In this document: positions 18,976-27,777 of the stretch, piece after piece
How positions within the stretch are numbered: position 1 is the stretch's first letter
How the letters are laid out: each line of letters opens with the position of its first letter
Assembly (NCBI RefSeq): GCF_900626075.1
Contig: NZ_UYZY01000003.1
Coordinates: forward strand, 124,001 to 188,000
Source: Clostridium transplantifaecale
Lineage (GTDB): Bacteria > Bacillota > Clostridia > Lachnospirales > Lachnospiraceae
Reading direction: 5' to 3'
Length of the DNA: 64,000 nucleotides
Made by a program: the position numbers and the translations under genes
Notes under the pieces: generated by a model
What the model saw: the letters and a program-made list of their open reading frames with translations, nothing else
What the model was told of the DNA's origin: nothing
Database searches by the model: none

Positions 18976-19167
18976 CTGTTTTCTATAGACGGAATAAAGA
19001 AAGCACAAGTCAGAGTCAAACCATATATAGATGAAAACCCGTTTGTGCGCTTGCAGAATTTGGATGAATACTTCAGTTGGAAAAGTCTACGTAAAATTGG
19101 GCTGAATCAGATTTACGCTTTCGAAGATATAGTATTAGATGTCCATATTTTATCAGCATGTAAATAA
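18976..19167 (+). pseudogene. Remnant resembling the N-terminus of a PLP ammonia-lyase
   Basis: Open frame of 63 codons without ATG/GTG/TTG at its head, right after an in-frame TAG. The translation includes IKKAQVRVKPYIDENPFVR, reminiscent of the N-terminal segment of threonine dehydratase-like PLP enzymes (pattern RIKPYI..TPLVRS). It then stops after HILSACK. A GAAAGGAG site lies upstream (18957-18964). Most likely a leftover of a deleted gene. Assignment is weak. Confidence 0.35.
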
Positions 19168-19205
19168 AAACACCAAGGCTCTTGGTAATATAAGGAGGTA
19201 AAACA

Positions 19206-20189
19206 ATGAAAAACAAACCAGTGTGTTATGAACCCGGAGTAATCCGCCCTGAGCTTTACCCTGGCATTCCGACTTTTATTGGGCTACCGGCAGCCAGAAG
19301 CAAAGACGATATCAAAGGTCATGATTTTTGTATCATGGGCAGCCCCTGGGAAGGCACATCCACCTATGGCGGAATCAATGGCGCCGATACCAGTACGCAG
19401 TACATTCGCTCCGTGTCTTCCCGCTACAGCGGATATCTGCCAGATTTTGATTTTGACATTTTTGATGAGCTCTCTGGCTGCGATTACGGCGACTGCGCGA
19501 CAAAACACGGAGATCGTGATTTCACCTTCCGAAGTGTTGAAAATCATGTGACAGATATTCTTGAGGCGGGTGCAATTCCCATCATCTTTGGCGGAGATCA
19601 CGGTCTTTCCTATCCTCAGTTTAAGGCATTTGCGAAGCATTATGGCGGTAATGTCGGGTTGATTCATTTCGACGCCCATATGGACAACTGCAACACCTTT
19701 GGCGAAGACCCCTATGCTCGATGCTGTCCGTTCCATCGCTGCTATGACATTGAGGGATTTGATCCCAAGAATATGGTTTCCATTGGTATTCGTGGTCCAC
19801 GCAATCACTATAATGCTCTGAAAGAAGCGAAAAAGTATGGCGCTTCCGTTATTACCGCGTGGGAAGCCAGGGAAATCGGCATCAGGGAAACAATCCGAAG
19901 AGCAATTGAAATTGCTTCCAATGGCACTGAAACGTTCTATGTGACTGTCTGTTCCGATGCACTGGATGTGGCCAACAATCTGAGCGGTCCCAATGATCAT
20001 TGCGGTTTCACGACTTATGATCTGGCTTATATGCTCCATGAGTGCGGTTTGAATGGCTGCAAGGGCTTTGACTTCATGGAAGTTCTTCCCTGTACAGATC
20101 TTCACAACGCATCCAGCCATGGCGCCTGCTGGATGGCCATTTACATGATGTCGGGTATGGCGAAACATATACTAAAAGAAAAGAAATAA
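19206..20189 (+). CDS. Ureohydrolase (arginase/agmatinase superfamily), atypical
   Basis: 327-residue member of the binuclear-metal ureohydrolase family, which cleaves guanidino compounds to urea plus an amine. Visible metal motifs: GGDHGLSYP (about residue 128) and HFDAHMDN (about 155-162). The third motif, usually S-x-D-x-D-x-x-D-P, reads CSDALDVANNLSGP (about 248), so the last metal site differs from agmatinase. The substrate could be a guanidino acid or guanidine rather than agmatine. AGGAGG precedes ATG 19206. It sits between two glutaminases. Confidence 0.8.
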   Translation: MKNKPVCYEPGVIRPELYPGIPTFIGLPAARSKDDIKGHDFCIMGSPWEGTSTYGGINGADTSTQYIRSVSSRYSGYLPDFDFDIFDELSGCDYGDCATKHGDRDFTFRSVENHVTDILEAGAIPIIFGGDHGLSYPQFKAFAKHYGGNVGLIHFDAHMDNCNTFGEDPYARCCPFHRCYDIEGFDPKNMVSIGIRGPRNHYNALKEAKKYGASVITAWEAREIGIRETIRRAIEIASNGTETFYVTVCSDALDVANNLSGPNDHCGFTTYDLAYMLHECGLNGCKGFDFMEVLPCTDLHNASSHGACWMAIYMMSGMAKHILKEKK

Positions 20190-20285
20190 CCATGCTTTCT
20201 AAGATTATCAAGATCTTACTATAAAGTGAGGCTGCGTTTATTCTTTATTTTGCGGATTTGAAGATATCTATTAATGAGGTGTATA

Positions 20286-21197
20286 ATGCAAGAATTGATT
20301 CAAGACGCAATCAAACTGACTGGCCGATATGCAAGTGAGGGCAGTCCGGCAGAGTATCTTTCCACTCTGTCAGATGGGGACTTCTCTCAGTTTGGAATAT
20401 GTCTCACGGACTGTCTGGGAAACACTTACGCAGGAGGTGACAGCAATTTCCTGTTCAGTATCCAAAGTGTTATAAAGGTTCTTATTCTGGCAGCGGCCCT
20501 GCAAGACAGCGGACTTGAAAAATTACACAAAGCAGTCCGCTTTGAACCAACGGGCGATAGCTTTAATTCAATTTTACGTCACGAAGACGCCACACAACGC
20601 CCTTTTAATCCGATGATAAATGCTGGAACATTTGCTGCAATATCGGTTGTTGCCGGAAATGCTGAAACACGTTTCGGGAAAGTTCTTTCTTTGCTCCGTC
20701 AGATGGCTGATGATGACAGCATTGATTATGATCGTGGAATTTATCAGGCGGAGTACATCAGTGGTGACCGCAACCGTTCGCTTGCATATATTCTTCGTTC
20801 CGGAGGCATTTTTAAAGACTCAGTAGACGAAATTCTGGATGTTCATTTCAAAACATCTTCAATTCTTGTCAATTGCGTCCATCTGAGCAGGATTGGCGCT
20901 GTTTTGGCAAATGACGGCATATCGCCTCTTACAGGCCGATTGATACTGCGCAGTGAGCATGCCCGCCTGATACGTACGGTAATGGCAACTTGCGGGTTAT
21001 ATGACGGCTCCGGTGAATTTGCTGTTTCTGTCGGTATTCCCGCTAAAAGCGGTGTTTCCGGTGATATTATGGCATCTGTAAAAAACAAGGCCGGTATCGG
21101 GGTTTATTCCCCTGCTCTGGATCCGAATGGAAACAGCGTCTGTGGAATGAAAGCAATACAGTATTTAGCCGAACAGTTAAATCTGGCTATTTATTAA
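20286..21197 (+). CDS. glsA: Glutaminase A (second copy)
   Basis: 303-residue glutaminase of the serine-dependent fold, clearly paralogous to the one at 15728 but divergent. Visible: FSIQSVIK, GDSFNS, MINAGTFAA, SGDRNRSLA, TCGLYDGSGEFA, GIPAKSGVSGDI. ATG 20286 is preferred over 20274 because GAGGTG lies just before it. Two glutaminases flanking a transporter, regulator and ureohydrolase suggest a nitrogen-release or ammonia-generating island. Nothing recognisable was seen in 21198-21369. Confidence 0.88.
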   Translation: MQELIQDAIKLTGRYASEGSPAEYLSTLSDGDFSQFGICLTDCLGNTYAGGDSNFLFSIQSVIKVLILAAALQDSGLEKLHKAVRFEPTGDSFNSILRHEDATQRPFNPMINAGTFAAISVVAGNAETRFGKVLSLLRQMADDDSIDYDRGIYQAEYISGDRNRSLAYILRSGGIFKDSVDEILDVHFKTSSILVNCVHLSRIGAVLANDGISPLTGRLILRSEHARLIRTVMATCGLYDGSGEFAVSVGIPAKSGVSGDIMASVKNKAGIGVYSPALDPNGNSVCGMKAIQYLAEQLNLAIY

Positions 21198-21369
21198 ATA
21201 TATTGAGAAGACCATGATTAGTATCTCCCGTCTTTCAGATTATCATTTAATTACGTTTCCAGACAGAGAATAATGATTGACAGATATATGGCTGCGATTA
21301 TATCATAGGAATGGAACATCACTATAATAAGCTGATTTCCCGACATGGGAAGCGGCCTGGGAGAAGAAA

Positions 21370-22146
21370 ATGGCAATGAAAGAGGAAAAAGACAAATCAA
21401 AAAACCTTCAAACGGTGGAGCGCGCGCTGGATGTGCTGTACCTGTTTCATAAGTACAATGGAATTACTCTAAGTTTTGTGGCGGAGGAGATGAATATGAG
21501 CACTACGGTGGCCTACCGCCTTTTGTATACATTGGCGGACAGTGGTTTTCTCAGGCAGGAGAAGGCCAGTAAAAAATATTACCTGGGCGAAAAGAGCCTG
21601 CTGCTAGGCTACCGGGCGATTCAGTCCCAGGAACTTGAGAAGACGGCATACCCTATTATGAAAAACCTGGTGAGGAAATGCGGACTGGGGGTAATTTTGA
21701 CCTCCTGTGCGGACATGCAGAGCCTGTGCGTGGAAAAGATTGATGTAGAGGATGATCTGCAGCTCTCGATGAAAGTGGGAGGGATTTACCCGATCCACAA
21801 AGGGGCGTCGAACCGGCCCCTGCTTGCATTTATGGAGCGGGAGAAGGCCGACACTTATATTAATTCCCTGGACATCCCTGAGGAGGAGAAAGAAGCCATG
21901 CGGCTTGAGATGGAGGAAATCAGGAAAAGAGGCTTTGATCACACCCAGGGCCTGCTGACTCCGGGGCTTTTTTCGATCGGATTTCCTGTGTTTGGGATGA
22001 GAAACAAACTGATTTTTTGTATCAGTATCGGCGGGTACTGTTTTGATATGAAAGAAGAGCAGCGTCTGCTCTACCTTTATGAGACAAGAAAAGCGGCGGC
22101 GGAGCTGAGCCGTCTGTTCGGCGCGGAGGAATATCCGGGAGAGTGA
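21370..22146 (+). CDS. IclR-family regulator (first of a pair)
   Basis: 258-residue IclR-type repressor/activator: N-terminal winged HTH (residues 10-70, TVERALDVLYLFHKY, SFVAEEMNMSTTVAYRLL) and a GAF-like effector domain with the conserved GASNRPLLAF and GLLTPGLFSIGFPVFG. Very similar to the next gene over its whole length, so a local duplication. Followed by a strong terminator, hence its own transcript. Target probably the DUF917-OPT operon. Confidence 0.9.
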   Translation: MAMKEEKDKSKNLQTVERALDVLYLFHKYNGITLSFVAEEMNMSTTVAYRLLYTLADSGFLRQEKASKKYYLGEKSLLLGYRAIQSQELEKTAYPIMKNLVRKCGLGVILTSCADMQSLCVEKIDVEDDLQLSMKVGGIYPIHKGASNRPLLAFMEREKADTYINSLDIPEEEKEAMRLEMEEIRKRGFDHTQGLLTPGLFSIGFPVFGMRNKLIFCISIGGYCFDMKEEQRLLYLYETRKAAAELSRLFGAEEYPGE

Positions 22147-22161
22147 TGGTGTATAATCCGG

Positions 22162-22205
22162 GCGGGATGAAAGAACGCAAAATGCGTCCTTCATCCCGCT
22201 TTTTT
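22162..22205 (+). terminator. Terminator after first iclR gene
   Basis: Stem GCGGGATGAA / TTCATCCCGC (22162-22171 and 22190-22199) with an inner ACGCA/TGCGT stem, then T6. Confidence 0.88.
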
Positions 22206-22314
22206 CGTGCACCTCTGTCTCTAAAGCCGATAATTACATTCTATTCCCTGAGAGTTATTGCAAAAGTGACAAAAAACAAGGTAATTTTTTGTATAATTAT
22301 TCAATAAAAATCGA

Positions 22315-22343
22315 TTGACAGAAATGCTTTAGTGATTTATCAT
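22315..22343 (+). promoter_or_regulatory. Promoter of the second iclR gene and peptide operon
   Basis: TTGACA (22315-22320), 17-bp spacer, TATCAT (22338-22343), 64 bp before the second IclR start. Confidence 0.6.
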
Positions 22344-22406
22344 AATAACATAATTACGATTTAAGAAAATGATTTCCGCAAATAGGAAAAATAAAGGGGT
22401 GAAATA

Positions 22407-23174
22407 ATGAGAGGAGGCAATGAAAAAGCAAAAGGCCTCCAGACGGTGGAACGGGCGCTGGACGTGCTATACCTGTTTCGTGAGTACGAGGGAATCACCT
22501 TGAGTTTTGTGGCTGAAAAACTCAATATGAGCCCGGCTGTGGCCTACCGTCTGCTTTATACGCTGACCGACAGCGGATTCCTGCGCCAGGAGAGAGCGGG
22601 GAAACGGTATTACCTGGGTGAAAAAAGCCTGCTGCTCGGCTATCAGGCAATACGTTCCCAGGAAATCCGGCAGACAGCATATCCCGTTTTGGAAAAACTG
22701 AAACAAAGGTGCGGCCTGGATGTTTTTCTCACGGTCAGTGTGGACATGCAGAGCCTGTGTGTAGAGAAGCTTGATGTGGAGGATGATCTGCAGCTGTCGA
22801 TGCGGGTAGGAGGTATCTATCCTATCCATAAGGGAGCTTCCAACCGTCCGCTTCTGGCATTTGCAGAGGAGGAAGCAAGGAGGGAATATCTTTCATCCCT
22901 GAAGCTTGGGGAGGAAGAGTGTAAAAAGCTTGAGAGTGAGATGGAAGAGGTGAGAAAAAGAGGCTATGACTATACCAGAGGCCTCCTTTCACCCGGACTT
23001 TTTGCCATAGGATTTCCCGTATTTGGGATGAGAAATAAGTTGGCCGGCTGTATCAGCGTCGGGGGATACAGTGTCGCAATGAAAGAGGAGAAATTCGACT
23101 CTTACCTGAAGGAGATCGCGGCTGCGGCTGCGGAGATAAACCGTCTGTCGGGAGCCGAGGAGCAGGGTATGTAA
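22407..23174 (+). CDS. IclR-family regulator (second of a pair)
   Basis: 255-residue IclR-type regulator, near-duplicate of the gene at 21370 (same HTH and the same GASNRPLLAF and RGLLSPGLFAIGFPVFG segments). Differences are concentrated in the middle of the effector domain (for example LDVFLTVSVDMQ against LGVILTSCADMQ), so the two may sense different ligands. AAAGGGGTG precedes ATG 22407. It is the first gene of the run ending at 28719, with only 40 bp to the next gene. Confidence 0.9.
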   Translation: MRGGNEKAKGLQTVERALDVLYLFREYEGITLSFVAEKLNMSPAVAYRLLYTLTDSGFLRQERAGKRYYLGEKSLLLGYQAIRSQEIRQTAYPVLEKLKQRCGLDVFLTVSVDMQSLCVEKLDVEDDLQLSMRVGGIYPIHKGASNRPLLAFAEEEARREYLSSLKLGEEECKKLESEMEEVRKRGYDYTRGLLSPGLFAIGFPVFGMRNKLAGCISVGGYSVAMKEEKFDSYLKEIAAAAAEINRLSGAEEQGM

Positions 23175-23214
23175 AGAGCAAGAAAAATAGTTCAAGAGGA
23201 ACAAGGAGGATATA

Positions 23215-24312
23215 ATGGCTAAACTTAATTTGACAATGGAACATCTGGAGGCAGCGGTTTTAGGCGGCTGCGTTCTGGGCGGAGGCGGAGGCGGCTCCAT
23301 GGAAAAGGGAATGCGAACGGCAAAACTGGGACTGGAGCTTGCTCCTGTAACACTGGTGGATCCGGAGGACATGGATGAGGATGCGGTTCTTGTGAACGTG
23401 TCAAACGTGGGAGCGCCGTCCGCTACGGAAGCCTGGGTGGATCCGATGGATTATGGACGCGTTGTCACCGTACTCTGTGAAAAGATGGGAATTCAGGCGG
23501 GCGGTATCATAACCAACGAGGCGGGAGGAAGCGCATCGGTCAATGGATGGCTCCAAAGCGCCCTGTTAGGACTCCCTCTGGTAGACGCCCCCTGTAACGG
23601 CAGGGCGCATCCTACCGGCGTGATGGGGTCCATGGGACTTCACCGGATTCCTGATTACTATTCCTACCAGGCGGCAGTCGGCGGAAAACGTGAGAACGGA
23701 AAACGGATCGAGATGGCGGCGGGCGGCAGTCTGGGCAGTGTTGCCAGACTTGTACGTGAGACGGCCGTGGAAGCGGAGGGCCTTGTGGCGGTAGCACGAA
23801 ATCCGGTAACTCTCTCCTATGCGAAAGAGAACGGAGCCTGCGGTGCGGTAAGGCAGGCAATTGAACTGGGGCAGGCTATGATAGCCGCAAAACAGGAAGG
23901 CGCTGACGCAGTTCTGAAAGCAGTCTGTGATTTCCTGGGAGGCAGCATAATCGCCAGGGCAAAAGTAGAGCAGGTGGATTTAAAATGCAGCGGCGGATTT
24001 GACACGGGTGTTGTGAAGGTCGGAGATGTGGAACTGACTTTCTGGAATGAATATATGACAGCGGAAAAAAATGGTGAGAGGCTTGCAACGTTTCCAGACC
24101 TTATCATGACCTTTGATGCGGATACAGGAACTCCTGTTACTTCGGCGGAGGTAAAAGAAGGGATGACTGCAGCGGTTCTCGTAGTTGACAGGACGAAGAT
24201 CAAGCTGGGAGCCGGCATGAAGGATCCGGAATTATTTGTTCCATGTGAGAAAGCGGTGGAGAAGGAGATAATCTCCTATGTCTTTCCAGCGGCAGAATGC
24301 AACAGCAAGTAA
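23215..24312 (+). CDS. DUF917 / S-methyl-thiohydantoin-desulfurase-like protein
   Basis: 365-residue protein of the DUF917 family (S-Me-THD N- and C-terminal domains). Glycine-rich N-terminus LGGGGGGSMEKG, TNEAGGSASVNGW and the PLVDAPCNGRAHPTG segment are typical. Family members are found with hydantoin, peptide or amino-acid catabolism genes; exact reaction unknown here. AAGGAGG precedes ATG 23215. Lies between the IclR regulator and an oligopeptide-type transporter, so probably acts on an imported peptide or derivative. Confidence 0.82.
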   Translation: MAKLNLTMEHLEAAVLGGCVLGGGGGGSMEKGMRTAKLGLELAPVTLVDPEDMDEDAVLVNVSNVGAPSATEAWVDPMDYGRVVTVLCEKMGIQAGGIITNEAGGSASVNGWLQSALLGLPLVDAPCNGRAHPTGVMGSMGLHRIPDYYSYQAAVGGKRENGKRIEMAAGGSLGSVARLVRETAVEAEGLVAVARNPVTLSYAKENGACGAVRQAIELGQAMIAAKQEGADAVLKAVCDFLGGSIIARAKVEQVDLKCSGGFDTGVVKVGDVELTFWNEYMTAEKNGERLATFPDLIMTFDADTGTPVTSAEVKEGMTAAVLVVDRTKIKLGAGMKDPELFVPCEKAVEKEIISYVFPAAECNSK

Positions 24313-24339
24313 TACGAAAGAGGAAGGTGGGTTAACAGT

Positions 24340-25926
24340 ATGAAAGAAGAAAACAAGAATGTTGGCAAAGTGAAAAATGAACATATATCGGCATTTGAAC
24401 CGCAGATTATCGGAATTGGCGTTCTTCTGGCAATCCTTTCCGCAATCATCTGTATGCAGATTATCGGAAAAGTCGGCGTAACTCCGAATACTTCCCTGAT
24501 CGGGGCAATTTTTGCCATGCTGCTTGCGAGGGTACCGCTTGCATCCATGACAAAGTTCCGTTCCCTCGAAAGACAGAACCTGCTTCAGACAATCGTGTCA
24601 GGAGCCGGATTCTCCGCGGCAAACTGCGGATTTATCGCAGTCGGTATTTTGTACGGAATCGGTAAGGCCGAATACATCATGCCGATGGCAGTAGGGTGTA
24701 TCGTGGGAACAGGTATTTCCGTTATCGTGGTTGGAAGACTTTTCGATTCCAAGATATTCCCGGCACGCGGAGCATGGCCTCCCGGAGTTGCCACAGCCAG
24801 CGCCATCCAGGCAGGTGATGAGGGCGGAAAGAAAGGAAAAAGGCTGATAGAAGGTCTTGCCTTAGGCGTAGTCGGAAGCTACTTTAAGATTCCGATGGCT
24901 GGAATCGGTATCGTATTTATTGCAAATATTTTCTCTATGGCAGGACTTGGAATCGGTTTAATCCTGAGAGGCTACTCCACCGTTATTTTCCGCGGGTTTA
25001 ACATGGGAGCATCCAATATCCCACAGGGTGTTATGATTGGCGCCGGCGGCGTTGCTTTAATCCAGTCTCTTCTTATTATATTTAAAGATAAAAAGAAGGC
25101 AGACCCCGTGAAACCGGTTGTGGACGACGTGACGGTATCGGCGGGAGCCGCCAAGAAGACGATTTTCACAAGCTTTGGAGCCTACGCGCTTGGAGCAATG
25201 GTTACTGCGGCAGTGACAGGCATCATCGGAGGAATGGCTCCGGGAAAGATTGTTATCTGGGTCATCTGGGCGGCATTCTCCTCAACCGTAGCTATGATGC
25301 TCGTCGGCATGGCGGCCATGCACTCCGGCTGGTTCCCGGCTTTTGCTATAACGACCATCTTTATGACACTCGGAATTTTCATGGGCTTTGAGCCGCTTCC
25401 GCTGGCAGTGCTGACCGGATACATCGGTTCTGCGGGACCGTGCTTCGCAGATATGGGATACGATTTAAAGACAGGCTGGATCCTTCGGGGCGAGGGTAAA
25501 GACCGTGAAAGAGAACTCTACGGAAGAAAACAGCAGGTTATCATTGAATTTATTGGTGTTGTAATCGGTATTGTGGTGGTAATGTTCTTCGCCATGATGT
25601 TTATGAAACAGGATATCATGCCTCCGATCAGCAAGGTGTTTGCAACGGCCGTATCAGCAGGAGCCGATGCCGCTATTATCAGGGAACTTCTCATCTGGGC
25701 CGTACCGGGAGCAATTATCCAGCTTATTTTCGGAAACAAGATGGTGGGTGTGCTTTTTGCCACAGGACTTCTTTTAAACAACCCCACATACGGAATCGCA
25801 GTATTAATCGCAGTCGTGGTCCGCATGATTTTCGGTACGGAATTCATGGAAGTAAGAGACGCCGGTTTTATTGCAGGAGACGGACTCTTTGGATTCTTCT
25901 CCAACGTACTCAAGGCATTCTTCTGA
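24340..25926 (+). CDS. OPT/YSL-family oligopeptide transporter
   Basis: 528-residue integral membrane protein with about 14 hydrophobic helices, OPT family (proton-driven uptake of small peptides or metal-chelates). Visible: repeated Gly-rich helices, KIFPARGAWPPGVATA, GSYFKIPMAGIGI and MGFEPLPLAVLTGYIGSAGP. ATG 24340 follows GAGGAAGG. Encoded between DUF917 and DUF1177 genes and upstream of an aminopeptidase-like gene, which supports peptide uptake as its role. Confidence 0.85.
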   Translation: MKEENKNVGKVKNEHISAFEPQIIGIGVLLAILSAIICMQIIGKVGVTPNTSLIGAIFAMLLARVPLASMTKFRSLERQNLLQTIVSGAGFSAANCGFIAVGILYGIGKAEYIMPMAVGCIVGTGISVIVVGRLFDSKIFPARGAWPPGVATASAIQAGDEGGKKGKRLIEGLALGVVGSYFKIPMAGIGIVFIANIFSMAGLGIGLILRGYSTVIFRGFNMGASNIPQGVMIGAGGVALIQSLLIIFKDKKKADPVKPVVDDVTVSAGAAKKTIFTSFGAYALGAMVTAAVTGIIGGMAPGKIVIWVIWAAFSSTVAMMLVGMAAMHSGWFPAFAITTIFMTLGIFMGFEPLPLAVLTGYIGSAGPCFADMGYDLKTGWILRGEGKDRERELYGRKQQVIIEFIGVVIGIVVVMFFAMMFMKQDIMPPISKVFATAVSAGADAAIIRELLIWAVPGAIIQLIFGNKMVGVLFATGLLLNNPTYGIAVLIAVVVRMIFGTEFMEVRDAGFIAGDGLFGFFSNVLKAFF

Positions 25927-26013
25927 TAATGTGATATGTTTACATAGTTGATTACACAGCCGTGCTTCTGAAAAAGAAGCCGCAAAAGAGAAGCTGTATT
26001 TAATGAAAAAGTG

Positions 26014-26048
26014 CTGCATATTCTCCGGGCCAAACAGAGAGTATGCAG
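26014..26048 (+). promoter_or_regulatory. Stem-loop between transporter and DUF1177 gene
   Basis: 12-bp stem CTGCATATTCTC / GAGAGTATGCAG with one G-T wobble, no T-tract. Probably an mRNA processing or stability element in the 187-bp gap of the operon. Confidence 0.5.
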
Positions 26049-26113
26049 TATTGAGAATTTTACCATTTGGAGGGTATGCAGGATTAAGTATTTATAACCG
26101 GGAGGACAATGCA

Positions 26114-27061
26114 ATGTTATTAAAACAGTTAATAGAATTATACGACATATTGGACAGCAGTACGGCCAGCGGAGCAGCGGTGAAAGATTATCTCTGCGGC
26201 GTCAATGAAAACGCCGATGTAACCGTCTATGAGCTGAAGGGAGCACGCGGGAAAACCGACATGATCCGGATCCGCGTCAGCGGCACAAATGGAAAGTCGG
26301 CCGGAAAAGACGCCCCTACAATGGGAATTCTCGGAAGACTCGGCGGACTGGGAGCAAGGCCGGAGAGGCTCGGCTTTGTGTCTGACGGCGACGGCGCCCT
26401 GGTTGCCCTGGCAGTGGCGGCAAAGCTTCTGGATATGCAGAAAAAGGGGGATTATCTGGACGGCGACGTAGTGATATCCACCCACATCTGCCCCAATGCA
26501 CCAACCCAGCCTCACAAACCAGTGGCATTTATGGGTTCTCCGGTCGATATGGCCCAGGTGAATAAGGAGGAAGTGAACGGCGAACTGGATGCTATTCTTT
26601 CCGTAGACACGACAAAAGGCAACCGGATTATCAACCACCGCGGCTTTGCTGTTTCTCCGACGGTCAAAGAAGGCTATATCCTGAAAGTAAGTGATGATTT
26701 ACTGGATCTGATGCAGATTACAACGGGAAAACACCCGCAGGTGTTTGCGCTGTCCCTACAGGATATCACACCTTATGGAAACGATGTCTATCACCTGAAC
26801 AGCATTCTTCAGCCGTCAACGGCAACGGACGCGCCGGTTGTGGGAGTCGCCATAACGACCGAGACGGCGGTTCCGGGATGCGCGACGGGAGCAAGCCATA
26901 TCACCGATTTGGAGGAGGCGGCCCGCTTTATGCTTGAGGCGGCAAAGGCGTTTGGCCGCGGAGAATGCAGACTGTATGACGAGGAAGAATACGGAAGGCT
27001 CAGGAAACTCTACGGTTCCATGAAGCGTTTTCAGACACTCGATGGGAAAGAGGCTCAGTAG
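26114..27061 (+). CDS. DUF1177 family protein
   Basis: 315-residue soluble protein of the DUF1177 family. Visible: SGTNGKSAGKDAPTMGILGR, STHICPNAPTQPHKP and VAITTETAVPGCATGASH. Family function is unknown, but it recurs beside AroM, DUF917 and OPT-transporter genes. The resemblance of the layout to a metallopeptidase/amidohydrolase (conserved HICP, ETAVPG) is suggestive only. ATG 26114 follows GGGAGGA; an upstream start at 26003 would encode a stem-loop leader. Confidence 0.78.
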   Translation: MLLKQLIELYDILDSSTASGAAVKDYLCGVNENADVTVYELKGARGKTDMIRIRVSGTNGKSAGKDAPTMGILGRLGGLGARPERLGFVSDGDGALVALAVAAKLLDMQKKGDYLDGDVVISTHICPNAPTQPHKPVAFMGSPVDMAQVNKEEVNGELDAILSVDTTKGNRIINHRGFAVSPTVKEGYILKVSDDLLDLMQITTGKHPQVFALSLQDITPYGNDVYHLNSILQPSTATDAPVVGVAITTETAVPGCATGASHITDLEEAARFMLEAAKAFGRGECRLYDEEEYGRLRKLYGSMKRFQTLDGKEAQ

Positions 27062-27079
27062 AGGAGAGAGGGGAAGGCA

Positions 27080-27748
27080 ATGAAAATAGGGGCGATTACC
27101 ATTGGCCAGGCTCCCAGGGAAGATGTGACCTGTGATGTACTTCCGTTTCTGGGGGAAGGGGTTACCCTGATTCAGGCGGGAGGCCTGGACGGATTGACCA
27201 GAGAAGAGATTGAGGCATTTGCGCCGGAACCGGGAGACTATGTGCTTATTTCAAAGCTCCTGGACGGAACTTCGGTTGTATTTGCCGAAAAATATATCCT
27301 GCCGCGGCTTCAGTCCTGCATCGAGCGGCTGGAGGAACAGGGCGTCAAGTTCATCATGTTCTTTTGTACGGGCAAGTTTCCGGACTGTTTCCGGAGCCGT
27401 ATCCCTCTGATTTTCCCCTGTGACCTGCTCAATGCCGTTGTGCCGGTCCTCACTCCGAACTCCAGCATCGGCGTGATTACCCCAAAGACGGAACAGATAG
27501 ACCAGGCCAGAGGCAAATGGCAGGAGCTGGTGAAACAGGTGAAGGTACTGGCGGCCTCTCCCTACGGCGATCCGGCCGAGCTTACGCGGGCGGCGGAGCA
27601 GATGCGGGAGGAGCCGGTAGACCTGATTGTAATGGATTGTATCGGGTATAATGTTTCCATGAAACAGGAGATGGAGGCGCTCAGCAAAAAACCGGTGGTG
27701 CTTGGAAGAACGCTCCTGGCCAGGATAGCCGGTGAGATTGCCGGTTAA
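27080..27748 (+). CDS. AroM family protein
   Basis: 222-residue protein of the AroM family, an Asp/Glu-racemase-like fold of unknown reaction. Visible: GAITIGQAPREDV at the N-terminus, MFFCTGKFP with a cysteine, and VMDCIGY with a second cysteine, the two-cysteine layout of the racemase superfamily. It may racemise or isomerise an amino-acid side product. Starts 18 bp after the DUF1177 gene. Despite the name it need not belong to aromatic biosynthesis. Confidence 0.8.
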   Translation: MKIGAITIGQAPREDVTCDVLPFLGEGVTLIQAGGLDGLTREEIEAFAPEPGDYVLISKLLDGTSVVFAEKYILPRLQSCIERLEEQGVKFIMFFCTGKFPDCFRSRIPLIFPCDLLNAVVPVLTPNSSIGVITPKTEQIDQARGKWQELVKQVKVLAASPYGDPAELTRAAEQMREEPVDLIVMDCIGYNVSMKQEMEALSKKPVVLGRTLLARIAGEIAG

Positions 27749-27777
27749 CGCAGCAGAAAAGGGAGGCAGCAGATAAA

